In this document: positions 21,208-33,130 of the stretch, one piece after another
Position numbering within the stretch: position 1 is the first letter of the stretch
Layout of the letters: each line of letters opens with the position of its first letter
Source: Pyrenopolyporus hunteri
Lineage: Eukaryota; Ascomycota; Sordariomycetes; Xylariales; Hypoxylaceae
Length of the DNA stretch: 64,000 nt
Direction: 5' to 3'
Assembly: GCA_902806595.1 (NCBI GenBank)
Contig: CADCXC010000003.1
Location: 2,418,001 to 2,482,000, forward strand
Notes under the pieces: model-generated
What the model saw: only the letters and a program-made list of their open reading frames with translations
Databases searched by the model: none
Told to the model about the DNA's origin: nothing
Program-made: the position numbers and the translations under genes

Positions 21208-24200
21208 ATGAGGATAGGCTGTTTGCAGTTCGCCCCGAAGCTTGGGGATGTCAATAACAACCTCAACCGCGCCGACGCGGTCCTGAGTAAAGCGAACCCG
21301 GAGAATCTTGACCTGCTCTGTCTACCCGAGCTGTCATTTACAGGTATGGCCCCATCTATGAAGGATATTTTTGCGCGGGCGTTCCGTGGCTAGCGCTAAC
21401 TGCACGAAGGGTACAATTTTAAGTCACTTCAACAGATCAGCCCGTTCCTCGAACCCCAAGGCTCCGGTGTAAGTGCGCTCTGGGCGAGAACCGTTGCTCT
21501 TAAGTACAACTGCGTCACGATAGTCGGATACCCGGAGACCTGCGACGTAAAAGCGAAATGGCCTACTTCTCCCGAGTATTACAACTCGGCCATTATCATC
21601 AACGGCGAGGGGGAGACGATCGGCAACTATAGGAAGAGCTTCCTGTACTATACGGACGAGACGTGGGCGCTGGAAGGCCAGGATGGCTTCTGGCAAGGCT
21701 CCATCCCTGGTCTTGGGAACACTTCCTTAGGAATTTGTGCGTGACCTCCCTATATTAGTTATCTTTTGCCCCTGGCTAACTATTTCTGTAGGCATGGATA
21801 TTAAGTGAGCACCATGGCTGGACGTGAGATTTACACCCCTGCTGACCCTTTCTCTCAGTCCGTACAAGTTCGAGGCCCCGTTCCATGCTTTCGAATTTGC
21901 ATTTCACATCCTAGAGATGGAATCGAATCTAGTCGTTCTTACTATGGCCTGGCTTACCAGAGAGGATGGTCGGATGTTCTCTCGTATGCCCAACGATCCG
22001 GACTTGGATACATTAACATATTGGGTCACAAGATTAGAGCCCCTTATCCGTGCTGAGACTGAAGAAGAGATCATTGTGGTCTTTGCGAATCGCTGTGGTA
22101 TTGAGGATGACGCGGTTTACGCCGGCACAAGCGCCGTGATTGGAATAAAAGATGGCGAGGTTAATGTTTATGGGATGCTCGGTAGGGGAGAGAAGGAATT
22201 GCTGATCGTCGATACCGAGGCTGCTCCGTATGCTAAATTGGTATATCGGCCAGATGATAACGCATCAGTAGTTGCTTCCACCGACGACGAGTCAAAGGGT
22301 GGCTCGGGTCGTTCGTCGACTAAACCCAGCGGCGGGGGGCCCTCGGGGAGGTCGGGAAAGCCTCAATCTCCAAAGGGGAACGATTCTACAAATGCCCCGA
22401 CAAACCAGACGCCGAAAGGCGCTGGCCCATCCGACGCTGTTAACAACGCGGCGCAACCGATATCACCCCTAAGCGAGGCGACGCTCGCCAGTTATGAACA
22501 GATATCCCCGAATGGCATCAAGGATTACGACTATGTGCCTCTAGGTCGAGGACCCAGAGCTGGAAGCGACGGGAGCACGAAGTCCATTCAAGGTTCGGTC
22601 GTTTCGAAGCATTCTGCTTCCTCGAAGAAATCAAGAGATTCGAGGGCCTCGAGAAAATCGGGAGGTTCAAGTCTCACGAGAACTTCCAAAGGGGGCAATG
22701 GCTCTAAAGTCTCAAGTTCTCACAGATCATCGTCTAGGAAAGCTAAAGCGGCATCTTCGATACAGATACCAACCCGTAATATAGCGAGCGATGCGGTCCT
22801 GACACCTACGGCGCCGAGCCCAACGCCCCTGGCAATCCGACCTAAGCTCATAATTCCGAAAGATGCCCACAGGCGTGCTCACATCCCGACACCGCATCCT
22901 GATGTGGGATCAAGAGGTTACGGTCGTGCGTATGATAGCTACGTCTCGAGGCAGCTGCATAAGGCCATTGTAACACCTACGACAGCTTTTGACGACTTGA
23001 GTCCGCAATTCCCTAGCAGGTCCTTCTGGGCTCCTTCCGACCCTCTCCTTCACACACCTGCAGAATCGCGTGGTTGGACACCTGCATCGGATGATTCACT
23101 CCAGCCCTTAAGGCCGGGAAGTGAAAGCAGGCCCAGAGCTACAGAGAAAGCCCCGAGGAACAGCGAGCCCAAGCCGACCGCCAAAGACAACCGCCCCATG
23201 CCGGACCTATCGTCGCCCAAGTCGCGCAACGCCAGCCGATCGAGAAAGCTGGGGCGCTCGGATCCGGCACCTAGTCAAAGACATGACTCGACTACGATTG
23301 TTCGACGCTTAGAATCTCCATGTGTGCCTCCAGATCCTTTAGTAGGACGGAGAGCTGGAACGCCCTCGTCGCATCCTAGTTCAGCTTTGACGCGGCGAAA
23401 TCCTACAGATGCCTCTGTAGAGCAGCGATATCATGACGCTGCAAGGGCGTCGATCCTGATCGGTGCGAGTGCCAGCATCCTTGATAACTCAATCCCCAGG
23501 GATCCGCCAGATACGTCCCGCCCCGACGGTCGTATTGGCAACATCGAATCTACATACCGCGTCGCATCTCGAGTTTCTAGCTCGCGGAGCAACAGCATCT
23601 CTGCCAGTTACACGACAAAAACTCCTATACTTCCGGAATCTGATGGAAACTCATCTCGGCCTCGCGCCATAAGCCGCGGCCGGCAACGTATACCGAAAGG
23701 CGCCACCGGAATCCCGGATTACGAAGATATCAGCGGCTCGATCCCCACGAGGCCCATTTCACCGGAGTGGTCCGTTCGAGGGGATTTGGGTAGTGAGGAG
23801 GATGACGAGATTGTGGAAGAGATTATCGTGCGGCGCTCTCCAAGTTGTGCAATTCACGGCGATAGACACGTTCGGACCGACGGGCCAGGAAGGGAATCTA
23901 ACATCAGCCCCCGAGACGCCAACGGGAAGAAAATAGACTCAAGGAGGGCTACTCCCAGGTCGAAAGAGCCGGTCGAATCGGAGAACGTCCCTAAAATCTT
24001 GGCTCATAATTCTGACAGCGAGTTCAGAATATCCGCACCCTCCAACGAGTCCTCAGCTCCGACTCTCACTCCCGCGGAAGATTCGCCGGGGTTGTCTCGG
24101 TTTCTGTTTAACCCGAAGACACCAATAGCCATGGTTTTCAACGCAGATGGCGAGGGCACTACACCCGCCGTTCCTCGATCCGCACCGTTCGCCGATTCTT

Positions 24201-24268
24201 TGAAGCTTGCTGCATGCATCGGACAGGAGGCTATTAGTAAGGTTAGGCCAAAGAGTGCTGTCTGGTAG
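21208..24268 (+). CDS. NTA1: protein N-terminal amidase (NTA1-type nitrilase) with long disordered tail
   Basis: Nta1 deamidates N-terminal Asn and Gln so that proteins enter the N-degron pathway. Four exons, 21208..21343, 21410..21736, 21792..21804 and 21859..24268, encode 961 residues; exon 3 is a 13-nt microexon. The nitrilase fold starts at MRIGCLQFAPKLGDV. The catalytic triad is visible: Glu41 in CLPELSFTGYNF, Lys121 in GNYRKSFLYYTDE and Cys155 in LGICMDINPYKFEAP, which matches the Nta1 subfamily signature. The Cys155 codon is split by intron 2. FEFAFHILEMESNLVVLTMAWL and EEIIVVFANRCGIEDD complete the domain by about residue 292. The remaining 670 residues are Ser/Pro/Arg-rich low complexity without a recognisable domain, far longer than yeast Nta1 (which has no such tail). 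The tail is in one uninterrupted frame, so it is genuine. Confidence 0.93.
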
Positions 24269-25676
24269 TACCATCACGAGCATATGAGCCTACGGACGAT
24301 TTGGTGCCTTCAAGGCATGTATCACTTTACTAAGTGAGGAGTCTGTTTGTTAAAGGGTTGAGGAAGCAAACTCTCCTTTAAGTCTCGGAATCGGGTTAAG
24401 ATAGGAATTATGTAGATACCTGATACTTGAACACTCACTATACAGACGGGCAGCAATGAGTAGTGTGAAAATTAGGCCAAATAGATCGATTACTATACCT
24501 CCCATTGGCTTGAGGCGTTGCTAAATTGAGTCTCCGATATAAGGTACATTTACCACGGCCATCTCATAGCATAAGTTCTCGTCCAGCTACGCGAACCCAA
24601 TAAGAAGTTAATTCGGAATTGTATCCGGATCTTACTACGAGCTATAATACCTAATTCCTGGTATCGAATCCTTAGAATATCTGACCTTGGGGCAATAGAA
24701 CGCACGTCCCATGTTTGCTTCAAATATGTTATAAAGGGTGGAGGTTACCTCACAGGAGGCTAGGTAGAGAGAGATCTTTGCTCTTTTTGCACGACGGCAA
24801 ACAAATTTCCCGGGACATGCAGCTAGGTAGGTAGATACCTACCTAAGCACCCTCCCTATATAGGTCCTGGTAGATCGTAAAACCGAAGAGCCCAAGCTAG
24901 GGGTCTGCCGTCGCAATCTCGATGCCATGACATCGGTAATCCATGTAACAACGTGGTCACTACCGCGCACGATCTAGGTAACACGATACTACCCCCTATC
25001 TCCGTTTGTATAATCGCACAAGTAGGTACCTGGAGACTTCCCACCGCAGGGACGCCCAGCGATCGAATTAATATACGGGAAAGCCATTACGTTTCGTCGT
25101 GATTAGTTTGTCGGAAATTGAAACCATGTTTTGGCGGTTGTCTTTGTCTCCTCATGGCGCCGGGCACCGATCATACCTAGCCGACGCAATCAGACGCGTG
25201 GCTGTCCAAGGGCCGCCAGCCCGAAATCTTGGATTGTCGGTGGTGATTGATCGTACGTGCTCCTTCGTGTCGGCGTGTTAGCGTTAAGTCGAAAAGGGCC
25301 TGGGTGGAATGCATACCGGGTTCGCGTCATGGCTAGGTACCTATCTAGGTTTGCGGAAGGGAAAAGAAAAACGATTGCGATCGTCAAGCCTTCCTGCTTA
25401 TTTCCCCGACGCGACGATGCTAGAAAGTCGCGGGTATCTGCATTAGCATTCTGGTCCGTGGAATGTCTCAATTTCATTCACGGTTCCGTATGGAAGGAGA
25501 TGTCGCAGCTCGGTCGGAGATAGTCTTGTATAAATAGGCGGATCTAGATCGTGATGGTAGCTTTTCGCGGTTGGGCAGAGACACTTTCATTTACATTCCC
25601 TATTTCAATTCTTTAGCTGCAGCGAGTCTCCAGCATTCTTAAACAATTAGTTATCTATTCTTAAACACTTACCATC
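24269..25676. other. intergenic spacer
   Basis: About 1.4 kb without a gene between NTA1 and the two-domain secreted protein. It has a TAGGTAG/TACCTACC inverted array at 24823-24845. The last 150 bp before 25677 show a TATAAATAG box at about 25529 and a pyrimidine/CATT-rich leader, a believable promoter for the downstream gene. Confidence 0.5.
24823..24845. repeat. TAGGTAGG...CCTACCTA inverted array
   Basis: CTAGGTAGGTAGATACCTACCTAAG is an imperfect palindrome built from the dispersed GGTA/TACC motif. Confidence 0.7.
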
Positions 25677-26665
25677 ATGCGGAAATTCTTGGCCCTATTT
25701 CTCTACCAGTGCTTGGTGTTACTCGTCCAGGGACAGCAGCATTCGAACCCGGTGGGCAACTGGACACTGTCAAACGCGGTCCGAAACAGGTCTCCCAATA
25801 ACGAAACATGCGAGTGGCAGTTCCTGATTGCTCAGTCTGAAGCGCCGGCGAATAGCTCTGCCACACTCTGCCAGTTCGTCGTCAACACGACCGACGGACA
25901 GGACTGCGGTACGGCTAGTTTCTCCGGCCTAGCTTGTAATGGAACGGAGAAGTACAGCATCAACGGCGGACACGCCCCGCAGGGGTTCATAGTCTTAGTT
26001 CTTTTGAACCTCGAAGAGAATGCCGAAGCGTACTTTGGATTCGATGACCACGCTCTCAACAGCGGAGCGCATATCCCCGAACAGATCAAGTCGGCTCACG
26101 CACCGAAAGCATCGACGATAACTCGGTCACTGCCTCATCACCGAAGAAGGGTCGTTGAGAGTCCCCTAATGGGTCGAGATACTAATAGCTCTTGGACGGT
26201 CAAGAACATGTACCGAGGTAGGTTAACCATTGGTCCCGAATTCCAACGGACAGAGCATTAATAATGGGTTAAGCTGTGATACCTGAGGACCACCGAATCC
26301 TTATCGACATGCTCATCCTGGAGGGATCACCCACCGGAGTAGTCTGCCAGCTCGAGCTACGAGTTCCCGAGGACACAGACGCAAAGACGTGGGGGTTCTC
26401 GAACGCGAAGTGTCTCGGCAACGACTGGACGGTCCACTGGGGATATCTCCCAGCTAACGACGCTGGTGTCATGACCCTTGTCCCGTAAGTGTGACATCTG
26501 CCGGAATCGACTATCAGGAAGGCGATCGATGAGCTGACTATAATAACCTATGGATACAGCCCGAGCAGGGATAGCAACGCGTTCTTTGGATATAACGACA
26601 TTAACTCGCATGAGGAGTTGGGCACCGCTGGGCCGAGCCAAGTGCTGCCCTGTAACTGTGGCTAG
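25677..26665 (+). CDS. secreted protein with two WT...FYGF domains
   Basis: Three exons, 25677..26217, 26274..26484 and 26560..26665, encode 285 residues. A signal peptide (MRKFLALFLYQCLVLLVQG) leads domain A (about 27-124): GNWTLSN, several Cys (45, 65, 77, 87), N-glycosylation sequons, and the closing motif EAYFGFDD. A basic linker (HHRRRVVES) precedes domain B (about 171-264): SSWTVKN, LIDMLILEG, VVCQLEL, DWTVHWG, VMTLV and NAFFGYND. The two halves share the same order of motifs, so the gene carries an internal domain duplication. The same domain occurs once in the gene at 34337. Donors (GTAGGT, GTAAGT) and phases are consistent; without splicing the second domain would be lost. I do not recognise the domain. 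A small secreted Cys-containing glycoprotein could be an effector, toxin-like or wall protein; nothing in sequence decides. Confidence 0.78.
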
Positions 26666-29600
26666 GGCCCGTAAATCACTAGCCGACGACTCCAACTGCT
26701 GGTCAGGGAATTAGGAGAGTCGGCCACGGAAAAGGGGTTTTCGCGAACTAGGTACACTTTAGGATAGACGAATGGAAATTCTTACGAATTTGTATATGCA
26801 AATTTACTATCATTGTTCGTGTTTGATTCCACCTCTCTGTTAACCTATTAGCGTAGGTCCGGACTTCTTGCCTATGAGTGACCCAGGATCCTACCCCTTT
26901 ATAAAGCTCTAAGCGTCCAAGAGAGAGGAAACCCATTATCAACTACGCTACACCCCCTAGCTAAAGACTTAAGAGAAACTTGGTTATCAAGGGCCATTCA
27001 TTATCGATTGTTTCGTGAGGATAGTCCGCCCTTGCCTAGAGCTTACTTTCTGAGGTCAATTCTATAAGCCGGCATTGCGGTAGGGAACCCCTAGCTTACA
27101 GTAGTGTGGCTGCGTTTGGTTCCGGAGCTCTGGAACTATAGCACCATTGCATAAAATCTAACGACGTGGCACCAGAGGAGTCAACTAGTTGCCCTTTCTA
27201 CGGGACTCGAATGTGGGAGAGGATTACATGCATCACTTGGACAGGCTCGGATCTAACGAGTAACTAAAAGGGAGGTTGGGCGAACGCAGGACTGTACCGC
27301 ATTGTCCCCGGGGGAAAGTAGCCATAGGATCTTAATATAGCTTCGGCAGAAGTGTACCGAGGCCGTCCACTTCCTTTGCTTTGTTAGGACAAATAGACAT
27401 TGACTGAGGCAAAGAAGGACAGGACATAGTCCATTTATGCTGTTCCCCATTGGCCTCTAACATGGGCGATCTGGTTGGCAGCGTAGCAGGCCATAGTCTC
27501 AGCGGCCGTGTGGCACAATAAATGTGTGTGAGTGTGGAATATCTGTACCGGACTGATTTTACGGATAACAGAAGACATAAGACACGGGGTAGGTGAACGG
27601 AGTTAATAGCCTATGGGGAAAGCGGAACTTCATATGCTGCCCATACCTATGAGTTGCGACTTAGGCCCGACACTCTTTATACTTCGGTAGAGCGCGGGGA
27701 TCTATATGCCACCAGAATATGCGGCTATCTAAGGTAGTTAACGCAATAGAGAAATGCTACCGACAAGGGTGAGTATGTGCCGCGCGGTCAGCCGATCCCT
27801 TTAATCAAGTAGCCGCGTAGGGTTCTTTAGACTAGCTTCCAAGGGGTGCTGTTGGCGACTAGGTAGTCGGAATAAGCCGCTGTATGCGCGCATTCCTTCG
27901 CTGGTAATTAGCTTCATACTTAAGCGCCTAAAGTAAGGGGATGTTCGCCCGAATGGAAACAGAGGCGCCGGACCGTTAATGTTAGACGCAATTCCTAAGT
28001 TTTGCGGTTGTGTTAGCTGTTATATGTACGTCAAGATGAATCATGGCCAAATAAGTAACTACCCGATCTCAGGTAAGATGCTGTGCATTGGAAACTAATG
28101 TTGGAGGCTCATGTTAGGTATTCACTTTCGGACTTATGCGACATTATCGACAACCACCTACTGGAGCTGATATGATTCGTCTCTAGGTACACAACCTTGT
28201 TAGGTACGAAAGGTCGCGGTTCTCATGGGATGTATATCATGTTGACTCGGGCTCCGTTAAATCTCGATAATACGACGGAAAACCTGTAGATCAAACCCCA
28301 CCTCCGTAGATGTGAGGTTTGGTCACCCCCCTCCTCCATCATGAATATCGGAAAAACTGTGTCCCATAAGCGAAACCGCCAAGAGCCCGTCGAGCAAGAC
28401 AGATGGAGGTCCTACATGCAGGATTCTACGCTTTTTAACTGAGTACTTTGTACTTAGAGTACGTTCTACATGTAATCTGAAGCGACTGTGATTAAAAGGG
28501 CGGTGGCTTGCTGCGTCTGCAAATGCAAGCCCATGTCACATCTCGCAATTCGCGTCTAGATTTCATTCGTGTTGATTCTCATCTTACTCGATACAACCCG
28601 ACTGAGCCGATTGAACGCGTCGACATTGACGACCTCTCCGTTCATATTCGCATTGTGTTTTTATCTTGTCTAGCTTCTCAATCTCATTCTCGGTTCTTTT
28701 CTATACCTACGTTAGAAATCAACTTCTTGAGACCGGCAATTCAACTTGGCAGCTGCTGGGATTTCTTTCTATCCCGTGCCCTTCGTGAGCGTCTAAAGCA
28801 CGCCTTAAACTGTATACAGAAGGCTTCCTGAACTGTTCAAGTCTATTATGAGCTGAGGTCCCCAGTCGGTTGCTTCTTCGGCCGGCGTCTACCAGGGTCC
28901 ACTTGATCTACTTTGCTTGGGCGGCCTGGTTACAATTTGGGCCTCCCATCCTATCATTTTGCATACCCCTGTCTATCCTCCAGTCATCCCAGCCTCCCCC
29001 GTGGACCTCCTGCCAATCATCAGTGAGAACTGAGCTTGGCCTAGATTTCGCGCTTCCACTGTTTCCCGCTCCGTTGCTATTGGCTATGTCTTCTGTCCCC
29101 TGCTTAACCCCGGGCCTTGCTATTGCTCGGAGAGGCTTACAAGACCTGCCCAAGTGGACGCCCTGGCCGGCAGGTTGGCCGCGCTCAAGCTTTCGTCTTG
29201 TCATGCCTAGTCCCTTTGCTTGGGACTTGCTGACGTTCCATTGGATCGCCTAGTGGCCGCCCTTCTGGCCAAAGAAAATAACTGCTATTATCAGAAACAT
29301 TCTCCACAAAAGGCCAGAAAGAAGCTCTCTACATGTAGACAAGATCTTTACTTAGAACAAGTGTAAAAATCATTTGTAGGCTAACGGGATGTTGGACGCC
29401 GCCATATCCACGCAGCCGCTTGCCCTGCTTCGGGATGCGGGGGGAAGCTGAGGAAGACGTTATCATATATGAGATGGGGAATCCCCTACGCCACGGACTT
29501 TGAGCCTCAGACTCTTTGGATACTCTCGTCCATTGGCCGAGCGCTCTGTTGTCGAATTTCGGAGAATATCTCGTCTACAGAAGTGGATTGCGGTGTTTAC

Positions 29601-29700
29601 GGGCCTACCATGCTTTCTTCTTCGGTCTTATAGAATCCCCCCCTTCCTTGTGACAACCTAGTCCTCCGTCCCCTTTAACCTCTATCAGTCATTGACTGCC
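26666..29700. other. 3-kb gene-free spacer
   Basis: No supported gene. Two open frames of 107 and 127 codons (around 28508 and 28870) have no family resemblance, signal peptide or splice partner. The last 100 bp contain a pyrimidine-rich leader ahead of the receptor-like gene. Confidence 0.45.
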
Positions 29701-31422
29701 ATGTCCGTGAAGATGGTCTCTCCAGCCCTGCCTCTTTACTTGCTGCTTCTATTATTCGATGTCATCAACTGCCTACAAGTCACGCCAGGGTCGCCCTGCG
29801 CGGATGTATGCTTAGACCAACCCAACGGAGATCCCCAAGACCCGGCAGCCTCATTGACCAACTCCTCGGACATCGCTTGCTTTGACAACGACTACGAATC
29901 CTCGCCAGCGGGTATTAAGTTCAAAAATTGTCTCACTTGCCTGAAAGACAGCAAGGCTGTCAGCGGGGATGAGAACGATGTTTCCTGGCTTTTATGTGAG
30001 ATTTCCAGATAGTATCCTGGATACAAGTCGTAGTGGCTAATATTAACCTCGGTAGACAATTTGCGATACGCTGTCGACGTGTGTGTGTTCGGCTTTCCGA
30101 ACGTCTCAAAAGCCGTCTCGTCTCCTTGCGATATCGACTATGGATGCGCTCCTCTAGCTAAGGCACTCGAAGATGGCGTTTTAAATCCAAATAATGCTTC
30201 GGAATTCGGCTATTGCACAGCGGATAATGGCGGTTTCGCGAGCTCATCGATTGAAGCGTGCTACCAGTGTTTCCAGGCGAGCGATAACCAAGTTTACCTA
30301 GCTAACTGTATGACCCTAATAGCACTCGAGTATTGATGTGGGTGGGACTAATTATTGGTAGTCCTCATTACCCTTGAACTAGGGTGCCAACAAACTCCTG
30401 CGCCAGGCAGTCTTCTTGGTTTATCGGGAGACCTCTTCTCGCGAACACCAATTACAGCTTCCAGACCTTCTAGTGACAATGATACACAGAAGGCTGAGGA
30501 CTCAAGTCCGACGTCTATGACCACCGGCGCTATCGTGGGCATTGCGGTCGGGGGTGCGCTCCTATTTCTTGGTGGTATAGGGCTTTTCGTTGTCTACCAC
30601 CGCCGCGAGAAACGCGCTCGGGAGCAGGAGGCACTGGGTTCAAATTATGATGCTCGAGGGGGGAACAGTTCCATCACAGCGCCGAACAACGGTGCCTTCA
30701 TATCTTCCGATAGCAAGCCCTCGGTTTCTATGCTAAGCGATTACGAGCTGAAGGCTCAGAAGTCATACACGAACGTCGACTACTACAAGTTCCTGGAGAA
30801 AGAGATGGCGGCTCAACAGGTCAACCATAACTTGGACCCCCGCCAGCTGCCCACCCATCCGGCGTATATTCCAGGAGACGTGAGCCGTGGTGGCTCTAGA
30901 ACTGTTACCCCAACGCCTCCGGCAGCCGTGAAGCATCGCGTGCCGGACTCCTACACCCTGCAACAATATCTCAACGCGAGTGAGGACGCCGTCTCGATAC
31001 ACCTACCACCGCCTCCCTCATCACACCCCCCATCCCGAACCTCCAACCGATCGCCCTCACCAGCGGACTCCGCGACAACGCGGCTCCTCCCGAACCCCCA
31101 GCCTATACCTCCTCCCCCTCCCCCACCGACCCACAATAAGGTCCCCTCCTTATCGTCGCCCACGGTGCCGCGGATTCGGATACCCAAGAAGTACTCTCCG
31201 CCGGTGATCTCCGTGCAAGGGGTGACGCCGGTCGAGACGCTCGACAAGAAGCCCGACGGCGACGCGCAGATCTCCAAGCCAATGACAATTCACGAGCGAC
31301 GGTTCCAGGACCGCGGCGTATACGGCGCGGCTCCGGCTGGTCAAGTGGGGTTGGGGCTGAACATGGACGTCTTAGAACAGCGCGGGGCGCCGTCCCTGCA
31401 GTTCAAAAAGGATCTGGACTAG
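29701..31422 (+). CDS. Cys-rich single-pass surface protein, paralog of the gene at 14782
   Basis: Three exons, 29701..29995, 30056..30307 and 30362..31422, encode 535 residues. A signal peptide (PALPLYLLLLLFDVINC) leads a Cys-rich ectodomain: GSPCADVC, FKNCLTC, SWLLYNLRYAVDVCVF, DYGCAPLAKALE, EACYQCFQAS and NFLITLELGCQQ. A stalk and one transmembrane helix at about 238-261 (GAIVGIAVGGALLFLGG) follow, with a basic HRREKRAREQE stop. The cytoplasmic tail is about 270 residues, longer than in the paralog, with a polyproline run (PIPPPPPPPTHNK) that could bind SH3 or WW domains and a conserved-looking terminal segment (PMTIHERRFQDRG). Intron 1 (after LLY/N) and intron 2 (in NF) match introns 1 and 3 of the gene at 14782 in place and phase. 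Function is unknown; a surface sensor or adhesion role is only a guess. A second in-frame ATG lies four codons in. Confidence 0.87.
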
Positions 31423-31863
31423 AGGACTGGGAGCAGCACCTTTCATAGCTAGAAAAGTATATATGCTGTACGATATCTAGGTGTGTACATCTAGGTCGAT
31501 ACCCGAGGGATTTTGATGTTATCATGAATGGCGTTTGGGGTGCTTCGCTGGGAACGAGGCATAGATTTCGGGCACGGCATGACACGGCATTGGGAAGGAT
31601 ATGAAATGAACGGGAAACCATGTATATAGTAGCTAATTGGGTGATTGATATAGTGATTGAGTTGCTGCGTCTAGCGATTCGTGTATTGCCGGCGCCATAC
31701 TCGCTGAATACCTAACTTAAATATTACCGAAAGTGAATAATTAAGAGAAAGATCAGCTACATGATGTGCGAGTGAACACTCCTATGACCAAGAACACTTG
31801 AGTTCATGGGATTCAGTGTACAACTACAATACTATTGAGTAATATTGATTCTAAACTACCTAC
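31423..31863. other. convergent intergenic spacer
   Basis: This 441-bp AT-rich spacer holds the terminators of the receptor-like gene and the derlin gene. Nothing else is seen. Confidence 0.5.
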
Positions 31864-33130
31864 TTAGCCCAGACGTCGTCCAGGGCCTTGACTTCTCCAC
31901 GAATCAGGAAGGGGTCCACTCCTCCCTCCTCGATCCCTTGGTGGAATAGCCGCCTGGCCGTAAACAGTATTCTGGACCCTAGGGGTACTCATTATCCACT
32001 CAATAAACCACGGCGTGGGAAGGAGGTTGGGGCCATTTCCGAATTCAGGGTAAATCCGGGTGAGGAAATCGTGGAGATGAGCGGCGACAAGGCCAGTTAA
32101 CCCAATCTTCAAGTTCTCCCAGCCACCTGGGAAGAGGAGCTGCACGAGTAGAAGACAGTAAGGCATGAGCTGAGCGGGAATGGTGATGACGTAAAAGTGC
32201 GCGTTCATCCCTCTCTGATCCTGCGTCGCCGTATAGCACAACGCGATGAGCAGTGCTTGTAGTAACATGTAACCATTTGTGAAGAGCGCATTCAACGGCT
32301 AGTGACGTGGTTAGCGAGCTGCTTAACTCTCGAACCGGAGTCAAAGTCGTAGAAACCATAATTGAGAGTGTATGAAAATGTAGGGCGCTACAAACCACCC
32401 GAGCGAACGAGTCCTAAGACTTCACTCGAGTCATCCAATTAGACATCCCACCATGCCCACACCCCGAACTGACCCTTTGAGGTATGCGAATGACGGGCCA
32501 GCCAGAGTGCGGGGGCGATCTTCCTCACTTCCAGGAACCGTCATAGCTGTAGAGCAAATCCACTATGCGGGCAGATATGTGAGGTGCTTAAGGTGACGTC
32601 GCGTCGTGCTTTGTTTTTTTTCTTATTTTATTTTTTTCTTTTGAAGGGGGCTGGGGCAACTTCGCTCCTCGGGGCCGAAGATTCACGAACAGAAAAAAGG
32701 AAATAAGATAAAGAAGAGAAGAGAAGGTGAACCTACAAGAATGACGAGGGCGATGAAGATCAGATACCATATCAAGTCCTCCTTCCTCGTGAACTTGGAG
32801 TTGTTTATCTCGAGGTCTCTCAAGTATGTGAAGACGAAGTATGTATCAAATAACACGCTCAGCCCAGCGCCAGTGAGCAGGAAACTCGTAACGATTAGGT
32901 AAAGAGCTGGTGGAAACTTGAGGAGCCGGGAATAGTGGAATATGAAGGGTTCGGCATTCAACATGCCCGTGTAGACTCCTACGGAGCATAGGAACACTGC
33001 CGTCGCGACCGTCCTGTCGAAAGCCTGTTAGATCGGCCATCTCATCGAATCGGGCAAGAGACGAGTAGGAGCGCGCAACATACCTAGCGATCGGAGGCGT
33101 GCTCATGTAGACGCTGACCATATCCGCCAT
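31864..33130 (-). CDS. DER1: derlin (Der1-like ER membrane protein)
   Basis: Derlins are rhomboid-like ER membrane proteins that move misfolded proteins out of the ER for degradation (ERAD). Three exons on the minus strand, 33084..33130, 32737..33013 and 31864..32298, give 252 residues. The intron between exons 2 and 3 is about 440 nt, long for this window, but both ends are phase 0 and join VIL to the next helix as expected. The order is that of derlins: STPPIARTVATAVFLCS, FHYSRLLKFPPALYLIVTSFLLTG, LSVLFDTYFVFTYLRDLE, then NGYMLLQALLIALCYTATQ, and the signature LTGLVAAHLHDFLTRIYPEFGN near the end. The short tail (PPRDRGGRSGP) is cytosolic. The catalytic Ser/His of true rhomboids is not expected and not seen. 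MADMVSVYM could start three codons later. Confidence 0.92.

Noticed and set aside
27180..27250. Sequence resembling a tRNA T arm (GACTCGAAT)
   Set aside because: No matching acceptor, D or anticodon stems on either strand.
28508..29253. Two frames of 107 and 127 codons
   Set aside because: No family resemblance, no splice partner and odd composition; probably chance.
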